Positions 16,539 to 27,988 are shown, counted from the first letter of the stretch. The stretch: DNA of 64,000 bases from Vibrio aerogenes (GCF_024346755.1 NZ_AP024861.1:3534001-3598000); one strand, 5' to 3'. Program-made: numbers and translations. Notes: generated by a model from the letters alone, not told the origin.

Positions 16539-18635
16539 TCAACCACGCTCTGCAATGATTGCATCTGCAATATTTTTCGGTACTTCAGCATACTCAGAAA
16601 ATTCCATTGAGTAAGAAGCCCGTCCCTGCGTTGCAGAACGTAAGTCTGTTGCGTAACCAAACATCTCAGAAAGTGGGACTTTAGAATGAACGATTTTCAG
16701 TCCTGCCGGACCTTCATCCATCCCTTCGATGATACCCCGCCGGCGGTTTAAATCACCGACGACATCACCCATCCAGTCTTCCGGAGTGGTTACTTCAACT
16801 TTCATAAGTGGCTCAAGAATAACCGGTTGTGCATCAAGCGCACCTTTCTTGAATGCCATAGAACCAGCGATTTTAAACGCCATTTCACTCGAGTCGACAT
16901 CATGATATGAACCATCAAACAGTGTCGCCTTGACATCCAGTACTGGATACCCGGCTAAAACACCATTATTCATCTGTTCTTCAATCCCTTTCGCGACTGA
17001 ACTGATGTATTCTCTTGGCACAACGCCACCCACGATTTCATCAACGAAAACAAACCCTTCACCATCTTCTGCAGGTTCCAGTTTCAGCCATACATGACCA
17101 TACTGACCCCGACCACCAGACTGACGGACAAATTTGCCTTCAACTTCCGTTGAACCACGAATGGTTTCACGGTATGCAACCTGAGGTTTACCCACGTTAC
17201 AATCAACGCTGAATTCGCGTTTCATACGGTCAACGATGATATCCAGATGGAGTTCACCCATACCGGAAATTAACGTCTGACCTGTGTCATCATCCGTTTC
17301 AACACGGAATGACGGATCTTCTGCTGCCAGTTTACCAAGAGCAATTGACATTTTCTCCTGGTCTGCTTTAGAACGGGGTTCAACAGCAATTTGAATCACC
17401 GGCTCAGGAAACTCCATTCTCTCCAGAATAACTTTATTATTCTGGTCACAAATCGTGTCACCTGTTGTGACTTCTTTCAGCCCGATTGCAGCGGCAATAT
17501 CTCCGGCACGAACTTCTTTGACTTCTTCACGCTTATTTGAGTGCATTTGCACAATACGGCCAACACGTTCACGCTTTTGCTTCACTGTGTTATAGACCAT
17601 ATCACCGGAGTTCAGAACACCGGAATAAACACGAACAAAGGTCAATGTACCAACAAACGGATCGGTTGCAATCTTAAAGGCAAGTGCTGAAAATGGTTCA
17701 GTGTCATCGGCATGACGTTCAACTTCATTTTCATCGTCATCAACACCTTTGATCGAAGGCACATCCACAGGCGATGGTAAGAATTCGACCACAGCATCCA
17801 GTACAGCCTGGACACCTTTATTTTTAAAAGCACTACCGCATGTTGCTAATACAATTTCATTATTCAGTGTACGGATACGAAGACCTGACTTAATTTCTTC
17901 TTCAGTCAGTTCACCTTCTTCAAGGTACTTTTCCATCAGTTCTTCGTTGGCTTCAGCAGCGGACTCAATCATATGACTGCGCCATTCTTCGGCCTGTTCA
18001 AGCATGTCTGCCGGAATGTCTTCATAGGAAAAGGTCATTCCCTGATCATCTTCATTCCAGTTAATCGCTTTCATCTTGAACAAATCAATCACGCCTTTGA
18101 AGTCATCTTCAGCGCCAATGTTTAATTGAATTGGTACAGGATTCGCACCAAGACGATCTTTAATCTGATCCACAACACGTAGAAAATCTGCACCAGCACG
18201 GTCCATCTTATTGACGAAAACCATACGGGGCACATGATATTTATCTGCTTGCCGCCAGACTGTCTCTGATTGAGGTTCAACACCGGAAGCACCACAGAAA
18301 ACAACCACCGCACCATCAAGCACACGCAAAGAACGTTCAACTTCAATCGTGAAATCAACGTGTCCGGGGGTGTCAATGATATTGATACGATGATCGGGAA
18401 ACTGCGCCTGCATACCACGCCAGAAAGTTGTTGTCGCAGCAGAAGTGATAGTAATACCACGTTCTTGTTCCTGCTCCATCCAGTCCATGGTTGCGGCACC
18501 ATCGTGAACTTCGCCGATTTTATGAGAAAGGCCGGTATAGAACAGAATACGTTCAGTTGTGGTTGTTTTCCCTGCATCTACGTGAGCACAGATACCGATA
18601 TTACGGTAACGCTCGATAGGAGTTTTACGAGCCAC
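16539..18635 (-). CDS. fusA: Elongation factor G
   Basis: 698-aa ribosomal translocase GTPase, which also works with RRF in ribosome recycling. G1 motif [12 protein letters not shown], switch [11 protein letters not shown] and NKMDRAG are intact. Later domains include the [12 protein letters not shown] domain-II start, [15 protein letters not shown] of domain III and the [14 protein letters not shown] stretch of domain IV. It lies between rpsG (74 bases upstream) and tuf in the str operon. The length and all motifs match the housekeeping EF-G1 rather than the EF-G2 paralogue. Confidence 0.98.
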   Translation of the reverse strand: MARKTPIERYRNIGICAHVDAGKTTTTERILFYTGLSHKIGEVHDGAATMDWMEQEQERGITITSAATTTFWRGMQAQFPDHRINIIDTPGHVDFTIEVERSLRVLDGAVVVFCGASGVEPQSETVWRQADKYHVPRMVFVNKMDRAGADFLRVVDQIKDRLGANPVPIQLNIGAEDDFKGVIDLFKMKAINWNEDDQGMTFSYEDIPADMLEQAEEWRSHMIESAAEANEELMEKYLEEGELTEEEIKSGLRIRTLNNEIVLATCGSAFKNKGVQAVLDAVVEFLPSPVDVPSIKGVDDDENEVERHADDTEPFSALAFKIATDPFVGTLTFVRVYSGVLNSGDMVYNTVKQKRERVGRIVQMHSNKREEVKEVRAGDIAAAIGLKEVTTGDTICDQNNKVILERMEFPEPVIQIAVEPRSKADQEKMSIALGKLAAEDPSFRVETDDDTGQTLISGMGELHLDIIVDRMKREFSVDCNVGKPQVAYRETIRGSTEVEGKFVRQSGGRGQYGHVWLKLEPAEDGEGFVFVDEIVGGVVPREYISSVAKGIEEQMNNGVLAGYPVLDVKATLFDGSYHDVDSSEMAFKIAGSMAFKKGALDAQPVILEPLMKVEVTTPEDWMGDVVGDLNRRRGIIEGMDEGPAGLKIVHSKVPLSEMFGYATDLRSATQGRASYSMEFSEYAEVPKNIADAIIAERG

Positions 18636-18709
18636 GATTGTATCCTCTTAACTAAGGTCTACCTTAGAAAATAGATGTACCGCAGGAGAACCCTGCGGTA
18701 CAGAAGGTA

Positions 18710-19201
<492 letters not shown>

Positions 19202-19286
19202 TCAGGTTATCCAAAACTATACAGTTTCTTCAAAATTAATAATTGAGTGTTTGGCCTTACTTAACGCTTATTTCAACAGAGAAACA

Positions 19287-19664
<378 letters not shown>

Positions 19665-19729
19665 CTAGCTCCTGAATTACTTAAAGTAAGCTTGTGAAAA
19701 ATCTATCCCTATACAATTAGGGACGCAAA

Positions 19730-19758
19730 ATTCTATGCACTCAGGATGAATGTGTCAA
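19730..19758 (-). promoter_or_regulatory. Promoter of the str operon (rpsL-rpsG-fusA-tuf)
   Basis: On the minus strand TTGACA (19753-19758) and TAGAAT (19730-19735) are separated by exactly 17 bases, about 70 bases before the rpsL start. A short hairpin (CCCTAATTGTATAGGG) follows in the leader. Confidence 0.8.
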
Positions 19759-19810
19759 GAAATATACAGATCTTTTTGCGGCAAAAATGCATCAGATTAA
19801 ATAAAAACAA

Positions 19811-20086
19811 CTAGACCCAGGTCATCGAGGCGATGTTTTTAGCCGTCAGATCAACAAAACCTGAATAATCAATGCAACAAATATCATTTCCTGTGTACGG
19901 ACGAAGTCCTCTTGCATCAATATCTTCAGCTAATGCAAATACATTTTTACCAGATACCATCTGATAAAATTCGTGATTTTGACTGGCACAGTACACACCA
20001 TCTTCAATGAGAAGAATCGTGTCAGATGATACGATATAAAAAAGTGCCTTTTTGATTGCCTGCTGGCTTTGAATAATATGTAGCAT
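19811..20086 (-). CDS. tusB: Sulfurtransferase complex subunit TusB
   Basis: 91-aa DsrH-family subunit of the TusBCD sulfur relay that carries persulfide from TusA to TusE for 2-thiolation of tRNA wobble uridine (mnm5s2U34). It starts with the typical MLHIIQSQQA and has the LLIEDGVYCA segment. TusB lacks the catalytic cysteine role of TusD. It lies 10 bases downstream of tusC at the end of the yheO-tusD-tusC-tusB operon, just before the str promoter. Confidence 0.9.
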   Translation of the reverse strand: MLHIIQSQQAIKKALFYIVSSDTILLIEDGVYCASQNHEFYQMVSGKNVFALAEDIDARGLRPYTGNDICCIDYSGFVDLTAKNIASMTWV

Positions 20087-20096
20087 AATGTTCTGA

Positions 20097-20453
20097 CTAA
20101 AATGTCAGCACCTTTTTACTGTTGCGAATGACTTGTGAAATTTCGTCAGCAGAGCTTCGCCGGGCCGGGATAATCAACTGAGCATCTTCAAGTCCCAGAC
20201 GAACCAGAGAATGCCGGCAAGCATGCACATTTTCAATGTCATATAACTCCAGAAGTTTCAACATTGAAATATAATCTTTACCCAGAATAATCGAGGGCTG
20301 CTGATTGACCAGCAGACTGGCGACCCCTTCACCCAGAAAAATAACATGAATGTCTTCACTAAAGGCTGAAGCAGCCAGCAACGCATCAAGTCCTTCTCTG
20401 CCAGATGAACTCATATGTGGTGGCTGAGAAAAAACAAAAGTCATGTCATTCAA
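20097..20453 (-). CDS. tusC: Sulfurtransferase complex subunit TusC
   Basis: 118-aa DsrF-like subunit of the TusBCD hexamer. The [22 protein letters not shown]-terminus matches the DsrE/F fold, with a following [10 protein letters not shown] helix. It has no proven catalytic cysteine and serves as a structural partner of TusD. Its start overlaps the tusD stop by four bases (ATGA), so translation is coupled; an alternative start three codons later is possible. Confidence 0.9.
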   Translation of the reverse strand: MNDMTFVFSQPPHMSSSGREGLDALLAASAFSEDIHVIFLGEGVASLLVNQQPSIILGKDYISMLKLLELYDIENVHACRHSLVRLGLEDAQLIIPARRSSADEISQVIRNSKKVLTF

Positions 20454-20845
20454 AACTGAACCACCCTGTCTTGTGTCATTAAAGCCTGAGCCAGACTCCC
20501 AAGCCCGGCCTGACTGAAATCATCAGCCAGATTGACCGCTGACAGTTCGTGCAATTCACATTCTTCCTGGCTGACGATTCCCCGTCTTAAAGAGGCAGCG
20601 ACACAGGTTTCCAGGCGAACCTGATGATCACGGGCCAGTTTCTGCCACGCGTTGGCCAAATCAAACTCATCATTGGCTGGCACTGATAACCGGCTTCCGT
20701 TTGTCACACCGTCCTGATAAAAAAACACACTCACCAGGATATGTCCTTTTTGTAACAGCGCCAAAGCAAACTGATAGGCACTCCGGGCCGATTGCGTCCC
20801 GTAGAGTGGCCCATTCACAACAATCGTGTAAGTCAGCTTACTCAA
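20450..20845 (-). CDS. tusD: Sulfurtransferase complex subunit TusD
   Basis: 131-aa DsrE-family catalytic subunit of TusBCD, which accepts persulfide sulfur from TusA on a conserved cysteine; [12 protein letters not shown] near residue 80 holds the expected Cys. The N-terminus [20 protein letters not shown] is characteristic. It overlaps the upstream regulator gene by four bases (ATGA), and tusC overlaps its own stop the same way. Confidence 0.92.
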   Translation of the reverse strand: MSKLTYTIVVNGPLYGTQSARSAYQFALALLQKGHILVSVFFYQDGVTNGSRLSVPANDEFDLANAWQKLARDHQVRLETCVAASLRRGIVSQEECELHELSAVNLADDFSQAGLGSLAQALMTQDRVVQF

Positions 20846-21564
20846 CTTTCATCATCCTCGGTCTTTCTCTGCCTGATATATAAATAAACCGTATGCTTGG
20901 AAATATTCAACCGCTCCGCCACCCGGTTAATGGCATCCTTGATATCAAAAATACCTTTATCGAATAGCTCCATCACAATTTGACGGTTTTTTGTGTTGTT
21001 AGAAACAAACTTATTGGCATTAATTTCTTCAATTGTTCTTTCTACCGTTTGATCAACCAGCTCTTCAACATCACTTGCAAAGTTAACAGAAGAGGCTGCT
21101 TCTTTCGCTTCCTGAGTTGGCATGAAAGACTGAAGTACCTGAGAGAAAGGAGCATCCAGATTAACATTGATACAAAGTAGCCCGATCACACGGTTATCCC
21201 CGTTACGGATTGCAACCGTAATGGATTTCATTAAAACGCCACCCTTAGCCCGGGTAAAGTAGGAACGGGAAAAATTGCGCTCAGATCCTTCAATATCTCT
21301 GAGCATTTTCAGAGCTAAATCAGTGATTGGAGAACCCACTTGTCTCCCTGTATTTTCGCCATTTGCAATTTTAATTGCTGAGGTATTTAAATCTTCCAGA
21401 GAGTGCAAAACAATTTCACAAAATGGTCCAATCAAGCTCGCTAAGCCATCGACAACAGCTTCATAAGACTGAAGAATGATCTTGTCGTGTTCTGTAAAAG
21501 GCTTCGCATGTACTGACTCCATTTCTAACAACATATCTGCATTCAATGTCTCAGTTGTAGTCAC
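20842..21564 (-). CDS. YheO-type PAS/HTH transcriptional regulator
   Basis: 240 aa. The N-terminal half matches the YheO-like PAS domain ([21 protein letters not shown] ... [10 protein letters not shown]) and the C-terminus a DauR/YheO helix-turn-helix ([20 protein letters not shown]). In E. coli, yheO likewise precedes tusDCB. Ligand and targets are not known; placement suggests it affects the sulfur relay operon or is simply co-transcribed with it. The start is a GTG at 21564 with AAGG about 10 bases upstream; a later in-frame ATG exists at about residue 11. Its stop overlaps the tusD start. Confidence 0.85.
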   Translation of the reverse strand: MTTTETLNADMLLEMESVHAKPFTEHDKIILQSYEAVVDGLASLIGPFCEIVLHSLEDLNTSAIKIANGENTGRQVGSPITDLALKMLRDIEGSERNFSRSYFTRAKGGVLMKSITVAIRNGDNRVIGLLCINVNLDAPFSQVLQSFMPTQEAKEAASSVNFASDVEELVDQTVERTIEEINANKFVSNNTKNRQIVMELFDKGIFDIKDAINRVAERLNISKHTVYLYIRQRKTEDDES

Positions 21565-21676
21565 AGTTATCGACCTTAGAAAAATTCAACAAATTAATGT
21601 AAGTTTATCAGAAAATTTTAAACTAAAAGCAAGTAATCTGACTAACTCGTGATTTAAAGCAATTTTGTAACCTGCC

Positions 21677-21709
21677 ACAAAAAAGGCCGGCGCATCATGC
21701 ACCGGCCTT
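21677..21709 (-). terminator. Terminator of fkpA
   Basis: On the fkpA transcript AAGGCCGG and CCGGCCTT (21702-21709 and 21683-21690) form a GC-rich stem with an inner GCAT/ATGC extension, followed by a run of six T. Strong intrinsic terminator 22 bases after the stop. Confidence 0.88.
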
Positions 21710-21730
21710 GAAATGAAACGAAATTCAGTA

Positions 21731-22537
21731 CTATTTTTTAGGTTTAGACTTGGCTTTGTCTTCCGCTTTTTCAACTTTCAGCAACTCAACTTCAAACACC
21801 AGTGTTGAGTTTGCAGGAATTGTTGGTGTATCACGATCACCGTAAGCCAGCTCTGGCGGGATAACAAATTTATACTTAGAACCGACCGTCATTAGCTGAA
21901 CGCCTTCAGTCCAGCCTTTAATCACACGATCAAGCGGGAATGTTGCCGGTTGACCACGATCATAAGAACTATCGAACTGAGTGCCATCAATCAGAGTTCC
22001 TTTATAGTGAACCTGAACCGTATCTGTTGCTTTAGGAGATTTGCCTTTACCTTTTTCCAAGACCTGATAAAGCAAGCCGGATTCAGTTTTCTTAACCCCT
22101 TTTTCCTTCTCAAATTTAGCACGGAACTCATCGCCTGCTTTTTTACTTGCTTCTGCTTTTTCTTTTGCTTTCTCAGTCGCCAGAGTTTTAAGGCGCTTAT
22201 CAAAATCAGATAAAGTTGCACGAACATCTTCATCTGTTAACTCTGCTTTATCAGCAAAGGCGTGTTCAATACCTTTCAGCACTAACTCTTTATTCAGGTC
22301 AATGCCATACTCTTTTGGCTTATCAAGATTCGTATTCAAATAGTTCGCAAGAGATAAACCAATCGCATAAGCGACTTTATCATTATCTGAGTCAAAATGG
22401 GCAGTTGACTGAGTTGCTTTTTCTGATTCGACTTTTTGCTCTGCAGTCGTTGAAGTCGCCTTCGTTTCTTCTGTTTGACACCCTGCTGCCATCATAACAA
22501 CCGCAGCCAATAATGACACTTTAAACAATGATTTCAT
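21731..22537 (-). CDS. fkpA: FKBP-type peptidyl-prolyl isomerase FkpA
   Basis: 268 aa. A signal sequence ends in a lipobox (MAAG|C at residues 18-22), so this copy looks like a lipoprotein rather than the soluble periplasmic E. coli form. An N-terminal dimerisation helix region (FKBP_N, about residues 45-150, with KVAYAIGLSLANYL) precedes the FKBP domain with TVQVHYKGTLIDGTQFDSS and FVIPPELAYG. It catalyses proline isomerisation and acts as a chaperone in the cell envelope. GGAGA five bases upstream supports ATG 22537; an upstream TTG is unlikely. The lysine-rich C-terminal tail (residues 258-268) is unusual but seen in related proteins. Confidence 0.93.
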   Translation of the reverse strand: MKSLFKVSLLAAVVMMAAGCQTEETKATSTTAEQKVESEKATQSTAHFDSDNDKVAYAIGLSLANYLNTNLDKPKEYGIDLNKELVLKGIEHAFADKAELTDEDVRATLSDFDKRLKTLATEKAKEKAEASKKAGDEFRAKFEKEKGVKKTESGLLYQVLEKGKGKSPKATDTVQVHYKGTLIDGTQFDSSYDRGQPATFPLDRVIKGWTEGVQLMTVGSKYKFVIPPELAYGDRDTPTIPANSTLVFEVELLKVEKAEDKAKSKPKK

Positions 22538-22680
22538 TAAATTCTCCAAAATTATTCAGGTAAGCCTTCTGTTATTGCTCAGTATTTCTTGACTTCTATC
22601 TATGAGCAACACATTGTTGTACCAATATAACGTGATGTGATTCGATTGTCTTTAGACACACTAAACGGGAATTAAGTTCA

Positions 22681-23661
22681 ATGCGAATATTCTCTCTTTA
22701 TATCCCCATATTTATTGTCAGCATTTTGTTAAATGGATGCTTTTTCTCTCCCTCTCCGGTTCAACAGTGGAAAGTTTCACCAGAAGGCGTTACAGCTTTT
22801 GGGTTGAGCAGGGATGGCCGCTTTGCACTGACCTACTCTCCCAAAAAACAACTTATACTATGGGATCTGACCGAAAATAAACAACTGGCAGATTTAGGTG
22901 CTTTAAACCAAAAAGAAAGTACTGTCACAAAAATCAGAATATCAGATAATGATCGATATGCTGTTACTGCCGGACAAACAAACTTTGCAGTCTGGGATCT
23001 GGCATGGACTCAGGCGAAAGGTTTATGGTCCATCTCGGATGGCATTATCCGGGACATCGATTTATCTAAAAACGGCACCCGTATACTGATGGGACTCTCA
23101 AACGGAAAAGCAATATATGTTGATTTGACAACAGGAAGAAGAATGGAATTTCTTGCGCATCGGGAAAAAGTGAACTCGGTTGCCTTATCAGCGAATGGAC
23201 ACTATGCGCTCACGGGTGGTAATGATTATATCGCTTATTTATGGGATACCAAAACCGGACACGTCCTGAGAAAATTTGACCATGAGCAGCGGGTCGTCCG
23301 GGTCGCTCTGCAAAGAGATGGAAAGTATGCATTTACTTCAGATGGAGGTAATCAGGCCAGAATCTGGGATCTTCAAACCGGAAAAGAACTTTCTCATCTG
23401 AAAAGTTTTTCAAGACAGCTCATTTTTTCAAGCGCCCGTTTTTCTGAAAGTGGTGATCAACTCATCACCGGCACGCCATCCGGGAATGTCATGGTTTGGA
23501 ATAGTACTAATGGAGATAAACTGGCAGAGTTTAAAACACAGTTATCTAAAAATACCCGCCCACCACGGGCGGTTGTATACGATGTAGCCTTTAATGAACA
23601 AGGCTTGGCAATTTCTGCGAACTCAGCCGGAATAGCTGAGGCCTGGCAAGTAAGTGAGTAA
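22681..23661 (+). CDS. WD40-repeat lipoprotein
   Basis: 326 aa. The signal sequence ends in a lipobox-like LLNGC (Cys20). The mature part is a beta-propeller with at least six WD40-type blades recognisable by repeated [IV]WD or VWN endings (LILWDLTEN, FAVWDLAW, AYLWDTKTG, ARIWDLQTG, VMVWNSTNG, AEAWQVSE) and intervening SANGHYALTGG-like segments. Such propellers are protein-interaction platforms; no enzyme motif is present. It overlaps nothing but ends five bases before slyX, so the two form a short operon divergent from fkpA. The specific role is unknown. Confidence 0.85.
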   Translation: MRIFSLYIPIFIVSILLNGCFFSPSPVQQWKVSPEGVTAFGLSRDGRFALTYSPKKQLILWDLTENKQLADLGALNQKESTVTKIRISDNDRYAVTAGQTNFAVWDLAWTQAKGLWSISDGIIRDIDLSKNGTRILMGLSNGKAIYVDLTTGRRMEFLAHREKVNSVALSANGHYALTGGNDYIAYLWDTKTGHVLRKFDHEQRVVRVALQRDGKYAFTSDGGNQARIWDLQTGKELSHLKSFSRQLIFSSARFSESGDQLITGTPSGNVMVWNSTNGDKLAEFKTQLSKNTRPPRAVVYDVAFNEQGLAISANSAGIAEAWQVSE

Positions 23662-23665
23662 TAAC

Positions 23666-23893
23666 ATGAGTGACGAGAAAATCCAGATATTAGAGAAACG
23701 TATCAATGATCTGGAGTGCCAGATAGCTTTTCAGGAAAATACCATAGAGGCACTGAATGATGCTTTATCTCAGCAGCAAAAAGTGATTACTGAAATGCAG
23801 CTCCAGATGAAGTATGTCGTCAATAAGGTCAAAACGATGAGTGAGCCAAATCTGGCTTCACAATCGGAAGAAACACCACCACCTCATTACTAA
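23666..23893 (+). CDS. slyX: SlyX-family coiled-coil protein
   Basis: 75 aa. A long amphipathic coiled coil (about residues 3-55, EKRINDLECQIAFQENTIEALN) and a short C-terminal tail ending PPPHY are the SlyX hallmarks. Function remains undefined in any organism, although the gene is widely conserved near fkpA. ATG 23666 is preferred over the GTG at 23654, which overlaps the end of the upstream WD40 gene. Confidence 0.9.
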   Translation: MSDEKIQILEKRINDLECQIAFQENTIEALNDALSQQQKVITEMQLQMKYVVNKVKTMSEPNLASQSEETPPPHY

Positions 23894-23903
23894 CACAGAT
23901 GAG

Positions 23904-24092
23904 TTAACGTAAATAGAAGTACAGAATGATCAGCCCCGCGACAACAAAACAACCACCAATGCGGCGAAGAATATTATTGGATTGCTGAGAAACCTGAGCA
24001 ATCGCGCGACGCCATCCATCTGGCGCTAAAAATGGGCCGATACCTTCGGCAATCAGCAGCAAGCCGATAGCCAACCAAAAAGCGTGGGACAT
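23904..24092 (-). CDS. DUF2065-family small membrane protein (YjeT-like)
   Basis: 62 aa with two hydrophobic helices (about residues 4-20 and 44-60) joined by a loop with PDGWRRAIAQV, the DUF2065 signature. In E. coli the homologue yjeT follows hflC. Here it also follows hflC on the same strand, but a hairpin terminator lies between them, so expression may be partly separate. Function is unknown. Confidence 0.85.
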   Translation of the reverse strand: MSHAFWLAIGLLLIAEGIGPFLAPDGWRRAIAQVSQQSNNILRRIGGCFVVAGLIILYFYLR

Positions 24093-24112
24093 AGTTGTTC
24101 TGTTCCGTAACT

Positions 24113-24139
24113 ATAAAGGCTCCTGAAAGGAGCCTTTAT
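24113..24139 (-). terminator. Terminator after hflC
   Basis: ATAAAGGCTCC at 24113-24123 and GGAGCCTTTAT at 24129-24139 form a perfect 11-bp stem with a five-base loop, 28 bases beyond the hflC stop. Confidence 0.75.
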
Positions 24140-24167
24140 ACTATGACATACCGAAGATGTCGAAATA

Positions 24168-25145
24168 TTATTTAGAATGGCTTCCACCAGATTTGTTCAT
24201 ATACTGGAAAAACTCACTTTGTGGATCCAGCACTAAAATGTCACTCTTCTGGCTAAACGACTCTTCATAAGCCTTTAAAGAGCGAAGGAATGTATAAAAT
24301 TCCATGTCTTTATTGTATGCATCTGAATAAATCTTCGCAGCTTTCGCATCAGCGTCACCCCGGGTAACCCGGGCAGTCTTGCCAGCTTCAGCTAAAATAG
24401 TGGCCACTTCTAACTCAGCCTGAGCTTTAATGATCTCCGCTTTTTCACGTCCCTGAGAACGATGTTTTCGGGCGACAGACTCACGCTCAGCTCTCATTCT
24501 TTTATAGATTGACTCACTGATCTCATCAGGCAGGTTGATTTTTTTCATCCTGAAATCCACGATGTAAACACCTAAATCTTTCATCGCGCTCTTACGAGTG
24601 TTTAGCAAAACTTCTTCCATGATCTGGTCACGCTGACCATCAATTTCCAAAGCCTGCTTCGCAGCTTCCGTTGCAACAACATCTTCATCGGCACTATCAG
24701 GCAGGACATTATCATTCCTTGGGCCGGAGACAATCTGCTTAATCTCTCTTGAACCAATCTCAGAACGGAGTACGTCAGTGACTTTTCGTTCCAGAAGCGC
24801 CTGAGCTGTCAGTGCATTACCGCCACCGGTTGTCAGATAATAACGTCCGAAATCTTCAATTCGCCATTTAACATAGGAATCGATGATCACATCTTTTTTC
24901 TCAGACGTCACAAAACGATCAGCCCGCCCATCCATCGTTTGGATTTTTGCATCAAGCCTCTTCACCCGATCAAATAACGGCATTTTAAAATGCAGTCCGG
25001 GCTCATAAATCTTAGCGACATTATCGTCTTTTAAGATACGGCCAAACCTGACCACAATGCCACGCTTACCTTCAGGAATTACAAACAACGACATCAGAAG
25101 AACAATAACAACTAACACAATCACAGGGATTATTAACTTACGCAT
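24168..25145 (-). CDS. hflC: HflC, FtsH protease modulator
   Basis: 325-aa SPFH/prohibitin-family protein. One N-terminal membrane anchor (about residues 4-22) leads into the band-7 domain (EGKRGIVVRFGRIL) and a long coiled coil with RKHRSQGREKAEIIKAQAE. With HflK it makes a large periplasmic cage around FtsH that limits proteolysis of membrane proteins. It starts two bases after the hflK stop, the usual hflK-hflC pair, and ends the hfq operon. Confidence 0.97.
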   Translation of the reverse strand: MRKLIIPVIVLVVIVLLMSLFVIPEGKRGIVVRFGRILKDDNVAKIYEPGLHFKMPLFDRVKRLDAKIQTMDGRADRFVTSEKKDVIIDSYVKWRIEDFGRYYLTTGGGNALTAQALLERKVTDVLRSEIGSREIKQIVSGPRNDNVLPDSADEDVVATEAAKQALEIDGQRDQIMEEVLLNTRKSAMKDLGVYIVDFRMKKINLPDEISESIYKRMRAERESVARKHRSQGREKAEIIKAQAELEVATILAEAGKTARVTRGDADAKAAKIYSDAYNKDMEFYTFLRSLKAYEESFSQKSDILVLDPQSEFFQYMNKSGGSHSK

Positions 25146-25147
25146 TC

Positions 25148-26338
25148 TTAGTATCTCCCTTGACGAGTTCCGGTTGAACGTGAAGATGAATCATCGGTCG
25201 GCTTTTTCTGCGATTCAAGCTCGATATGATCATATAGCGGAGAAGACTTCAGCTGACGCTTGGTTGGTGCTGTTCCCCCTTGTTCTGCCAGTTTATCAAT
25301 CGGTAAATACAGCAAATTGCCGGTCGATTTTGAATCAACCAGGATTTTAGAACTATGTGAGTAGACTTCCTGCATTGTATCCAGGTATAAACGGCTTCGG
25401 GTTACTTCAGGTGCCGCCTTGTACTCGGGCAGTAATTTTTCAAACTGGGCAACCTGACCTTGTGCTTCGTTCAGGACCCTTTCACTATACCCTTGAGCTT
25501 CTTTCTTCAAACGCTCCGCCCGTCCTGTCGCTTTCGGAATAATTTCATTCTTATAAGCTTCAGCTTCACGGATAAAACGGGCTTCATCTTCCCTGGCTGC
25601 AATTGCATCATCGAATGCATCTTTAACCTGTTCAGGTGGCCGGGCTGACTGGAAGTTAACCGCAACAACAACCAGACCCATATCATACTTGTCTATGATC
25701 TCATTCAGCGTCTCTTGGGTACTTTGACGTATTTTCAAACGCCCACTGGTCAAAATACTATCCATCAGGGAATCACCAATCACAGCCCGAAGCGCTGAAT
25801 CGGTGGCCTGACGGAGACTATCATCCGCACTTGACACCCGATACAAATACTTATACGGATCTGATACTTGGTACTGAACGTCCATGGCTACCGTCACGAC
25901 GTTTTCATCCTTTGTTAACATTAACCCGGTCGCACGCAGAGAACGAATCGCTTTAATGTTAACCGGTGTGACTTCATCGATAAATACTGCTCGCCAGTTC
26001 AGACCCGGTTCCACAATATGATCATATTTACCCAGACGCAGCACGACACCACGCTCAGCTTCACCAATTGTGTAAAACCCGGAAAATATCCAGACAAGTA
26101 CGGCAATAATAACACTAAATCCGATGATACTCCCACCCGGAAAAGAAGAGCCTTTACCGCCGCTCCCTTTTTTCCCGAACTTACCACCAATTTTCTGGCT
26201 CAGTTTATTAAACACTTCATCAAGATCCGGAGGCCCTTGCTCGCGGCCGCCACGATTACCATGGTCATTATTGTTACCCCACGGGTCTTTATCACGGTCA
26301 TTATTACCGTTGTTATTACCAGGCTCATTCCACGCCAT
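25148..26338 (-). CDS. hflK: HflK, FtsH protease modulator
   Basis: 396 aa. A glycine/asparagine-rich cytosolic N-terminus (residues 1-70) precedes a membrane helix (about 72-92), the SPFH domain beginning IGEAERGVVLRLGKY, a coiled coil, and a serine/arginine-rich tail. It partners HflC in the FtsH-HflKC complex of the inner membrane. ATG 26338 follows the hflX stop by 46 bases. Confidence 0.97.
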   Translation of the reverse strand: MAWNEPGNNNGNNDRDKDPWGNNNDHGNRGGREQGPPDLDEVFNKLSQKIGGKFGKKGSGGKGSSFPGGSIIGFSVIIAVLVWIFSGFYTIGEAERGVVLRLGKYDHIVEPGLNWRAVFIDEVTPVNIKAIRSLRATGLMLTKDENVVTVAMDVQYQVSDPYKYLYRVSSADDSLRQATDSALRAVIGDSLMDSILTSGRLKIRQSTQETLNEIIDKYDMGLVVVAVNFQSARPPEQVKDAFDDAIAAREDEARFIREAEAYKNEIIPKATGRAERLKKEAQGYSERVLNEAQGQVAQFEKLLPEYKAAPEVTRSRLYLDTMQEVYSHSSKILVDSKSTGNLLYLPIDKLAEQGGTAPTKRQLKSSPLYDHIELESQKKPTDDSSSRSTGTRQGRY

Positions 26339-26384
26339 TAGTAATCTCCATCATTTTGATATGACGTTATACTTTAGCAGTCCT

Positions 26385-27674
26385 TTAAGTAACTATAAAG
26401 TCACGTAAAACCACACTTTCTCTTTTTTCAAGTCTAGACCAATCTGCTTGTTGCATACGAATTAAAATCAACAAATTACCATCCTGGTCATAGGATTCCT
26501 GCTGAATCGCTTTTGTCTGAAAGAATAAACTACGCATTCGTCCCTGATGAGTCGGGGGAATACAGAGTGTGTACTGAACCATTTCTTCTGACAGTCTTTC
26601 ACTTAAAGCGTCAAACAGCAGATCGATTCCTTTTCCTTCAATAGCAGAAACCCAAACACTTTGTGGCACACCTTCATCATCATACTCAATTCTGGGTGCC
26701 TGTCCTTCTATGTTGTCAATTTTATTCATAACCACTATAGAAGGAACTTCATCGGCTTCAATTTCAGCTAATACTTCGTGAACAGCAGCAATATTGTCCC
26801 GAAATCGCTCATCACTTGCATCTACAACATGTAACAAAATGTCAGCATCCCGGGTTTCTTGTAAGGTTGCCTTAAACGCAGCAACGAGATCATGGGGAAG
26901 ATGACGGATAAAACCCACAGTATCCGCTAAAACTGCACTCCCAACATCTTTAAGATCTATCTTTCTTAATGTCGGATCCAGAGTCGCAAATAGCTGATCA
27001 GCGGCATAAACACCAGCTTCTGTCACCCGGTTAAATAGTGTTGACTTCCCGGCATTGGTATACCCGACTAATGAAATTGTGGGAATCTCTGCACGGTGTC
27101 TTGCCCGCCGCCCTTGCTCTCTTTGTTTTGCAACTTTATCCAGTCGGCGCAATATGGCTTTAATGCGATCCCGTAACAAACGGCGGTCTGTTTCGAGCTG
27201 AGTTTCCCCGGGACCACGCAACCCTATCCCGCCTTTTTGTCTCTCAAGGTGAGTCCACCCCCGAACCAGACGTGTAGACAAATGCCGAAGCTGAGCTAAT
27301 TCAACCTGCAGTTTACCTTCATGAGTCCGGGCTCTTTGAGCAAAGATATCAAGGATCAATCCGGTCCGGTCAATAACCCGGCACTGACACAATTTTTCCA
27401 GATTACGTTCCTGGGCAGGAGAGAGGGCGTGGTTGAAAAGCACCACGTCAGCTTCTGATAATTGCACAGCCCGTGCAATCTCTTCGGCTTTACCCTCACC
27501 GACATAATATTTGGGGTGTGGAGACTGACGACTACCGGTCACAACCTGTAATGTCTCGACTCCAGCGGAATTCACAAGCATTTCAAACTCGCTTAGATCA
27601 TCCCATTCCCCTTCTTGCGTAAAATTGATATGAACAAGTACGGCTTGCTCACCGGCTTCATAACGGTCAAACAA
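26385..27674 (-). CDS. hflX: Ribosome-associated GTPase HflX
   Basis: 429-aa GTPase that splits and rescues stalled 70S ribosomes, for example under heat stress. The N-terminal ribosome-binding domain includes HPKYYVGEGKAEEIA and GLILDIFAQRARTHEGK; glycine-rich GGIGLRGPGETQLETDRR precedes the G domain with GYTNAGKSTLFN, DTVGFIRHLPH and NKID. The best start is a rare TTG at 27674: it gives MFDRYEAGE exactly as in V. cholerae HflX and has GGAG eight bases upstream, while no ATG is suitable. It lies 32 bases downstream of hfq. Confidence 0.95.
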   Translation of the reverse strand: MFDRYEAGEQAVLVHINFTQEGEWDDLSEFEMLVNSAGVETLQVVTGSRQSPHPKYYVGEGKAEEIARAVQLSEADVVLFNHALSPAQERNLEKLCQCRVIDRTGLILDIFAQRARTHEGKLQVELAQLRHLSTRLVRGWTHLERQKGGIGLRGPGETQLETDRRLLRDRIKAILRRLDKVAKQREQGRRARHRAEIPTISLVGYTNAGKSTLFNRVTEAGVYAADQLFATLDPTLRKIDLKDVGSAVLADTVGFIRHLPHDLVAAFKATLQETRDADILLHVVDASDERFRDNIAAVHEVLAEIEADEVPSIVVMNKIDNIEGQAPRIEYDDEGVPQSVWVSAIEGKGIDLLFDALSERLSEEMVQYTLCIPPTHQGRMRSLFFQTKAIQQESYDQDGNLLILIRMQQADWSRLEKRESVVLRDFIVT

Positions 27675-27706
27675 GCAACCAACTCCTTAATTGTGAATCG
27701 TTCAAA

Positions 27707-27988
<282 letters not shown>

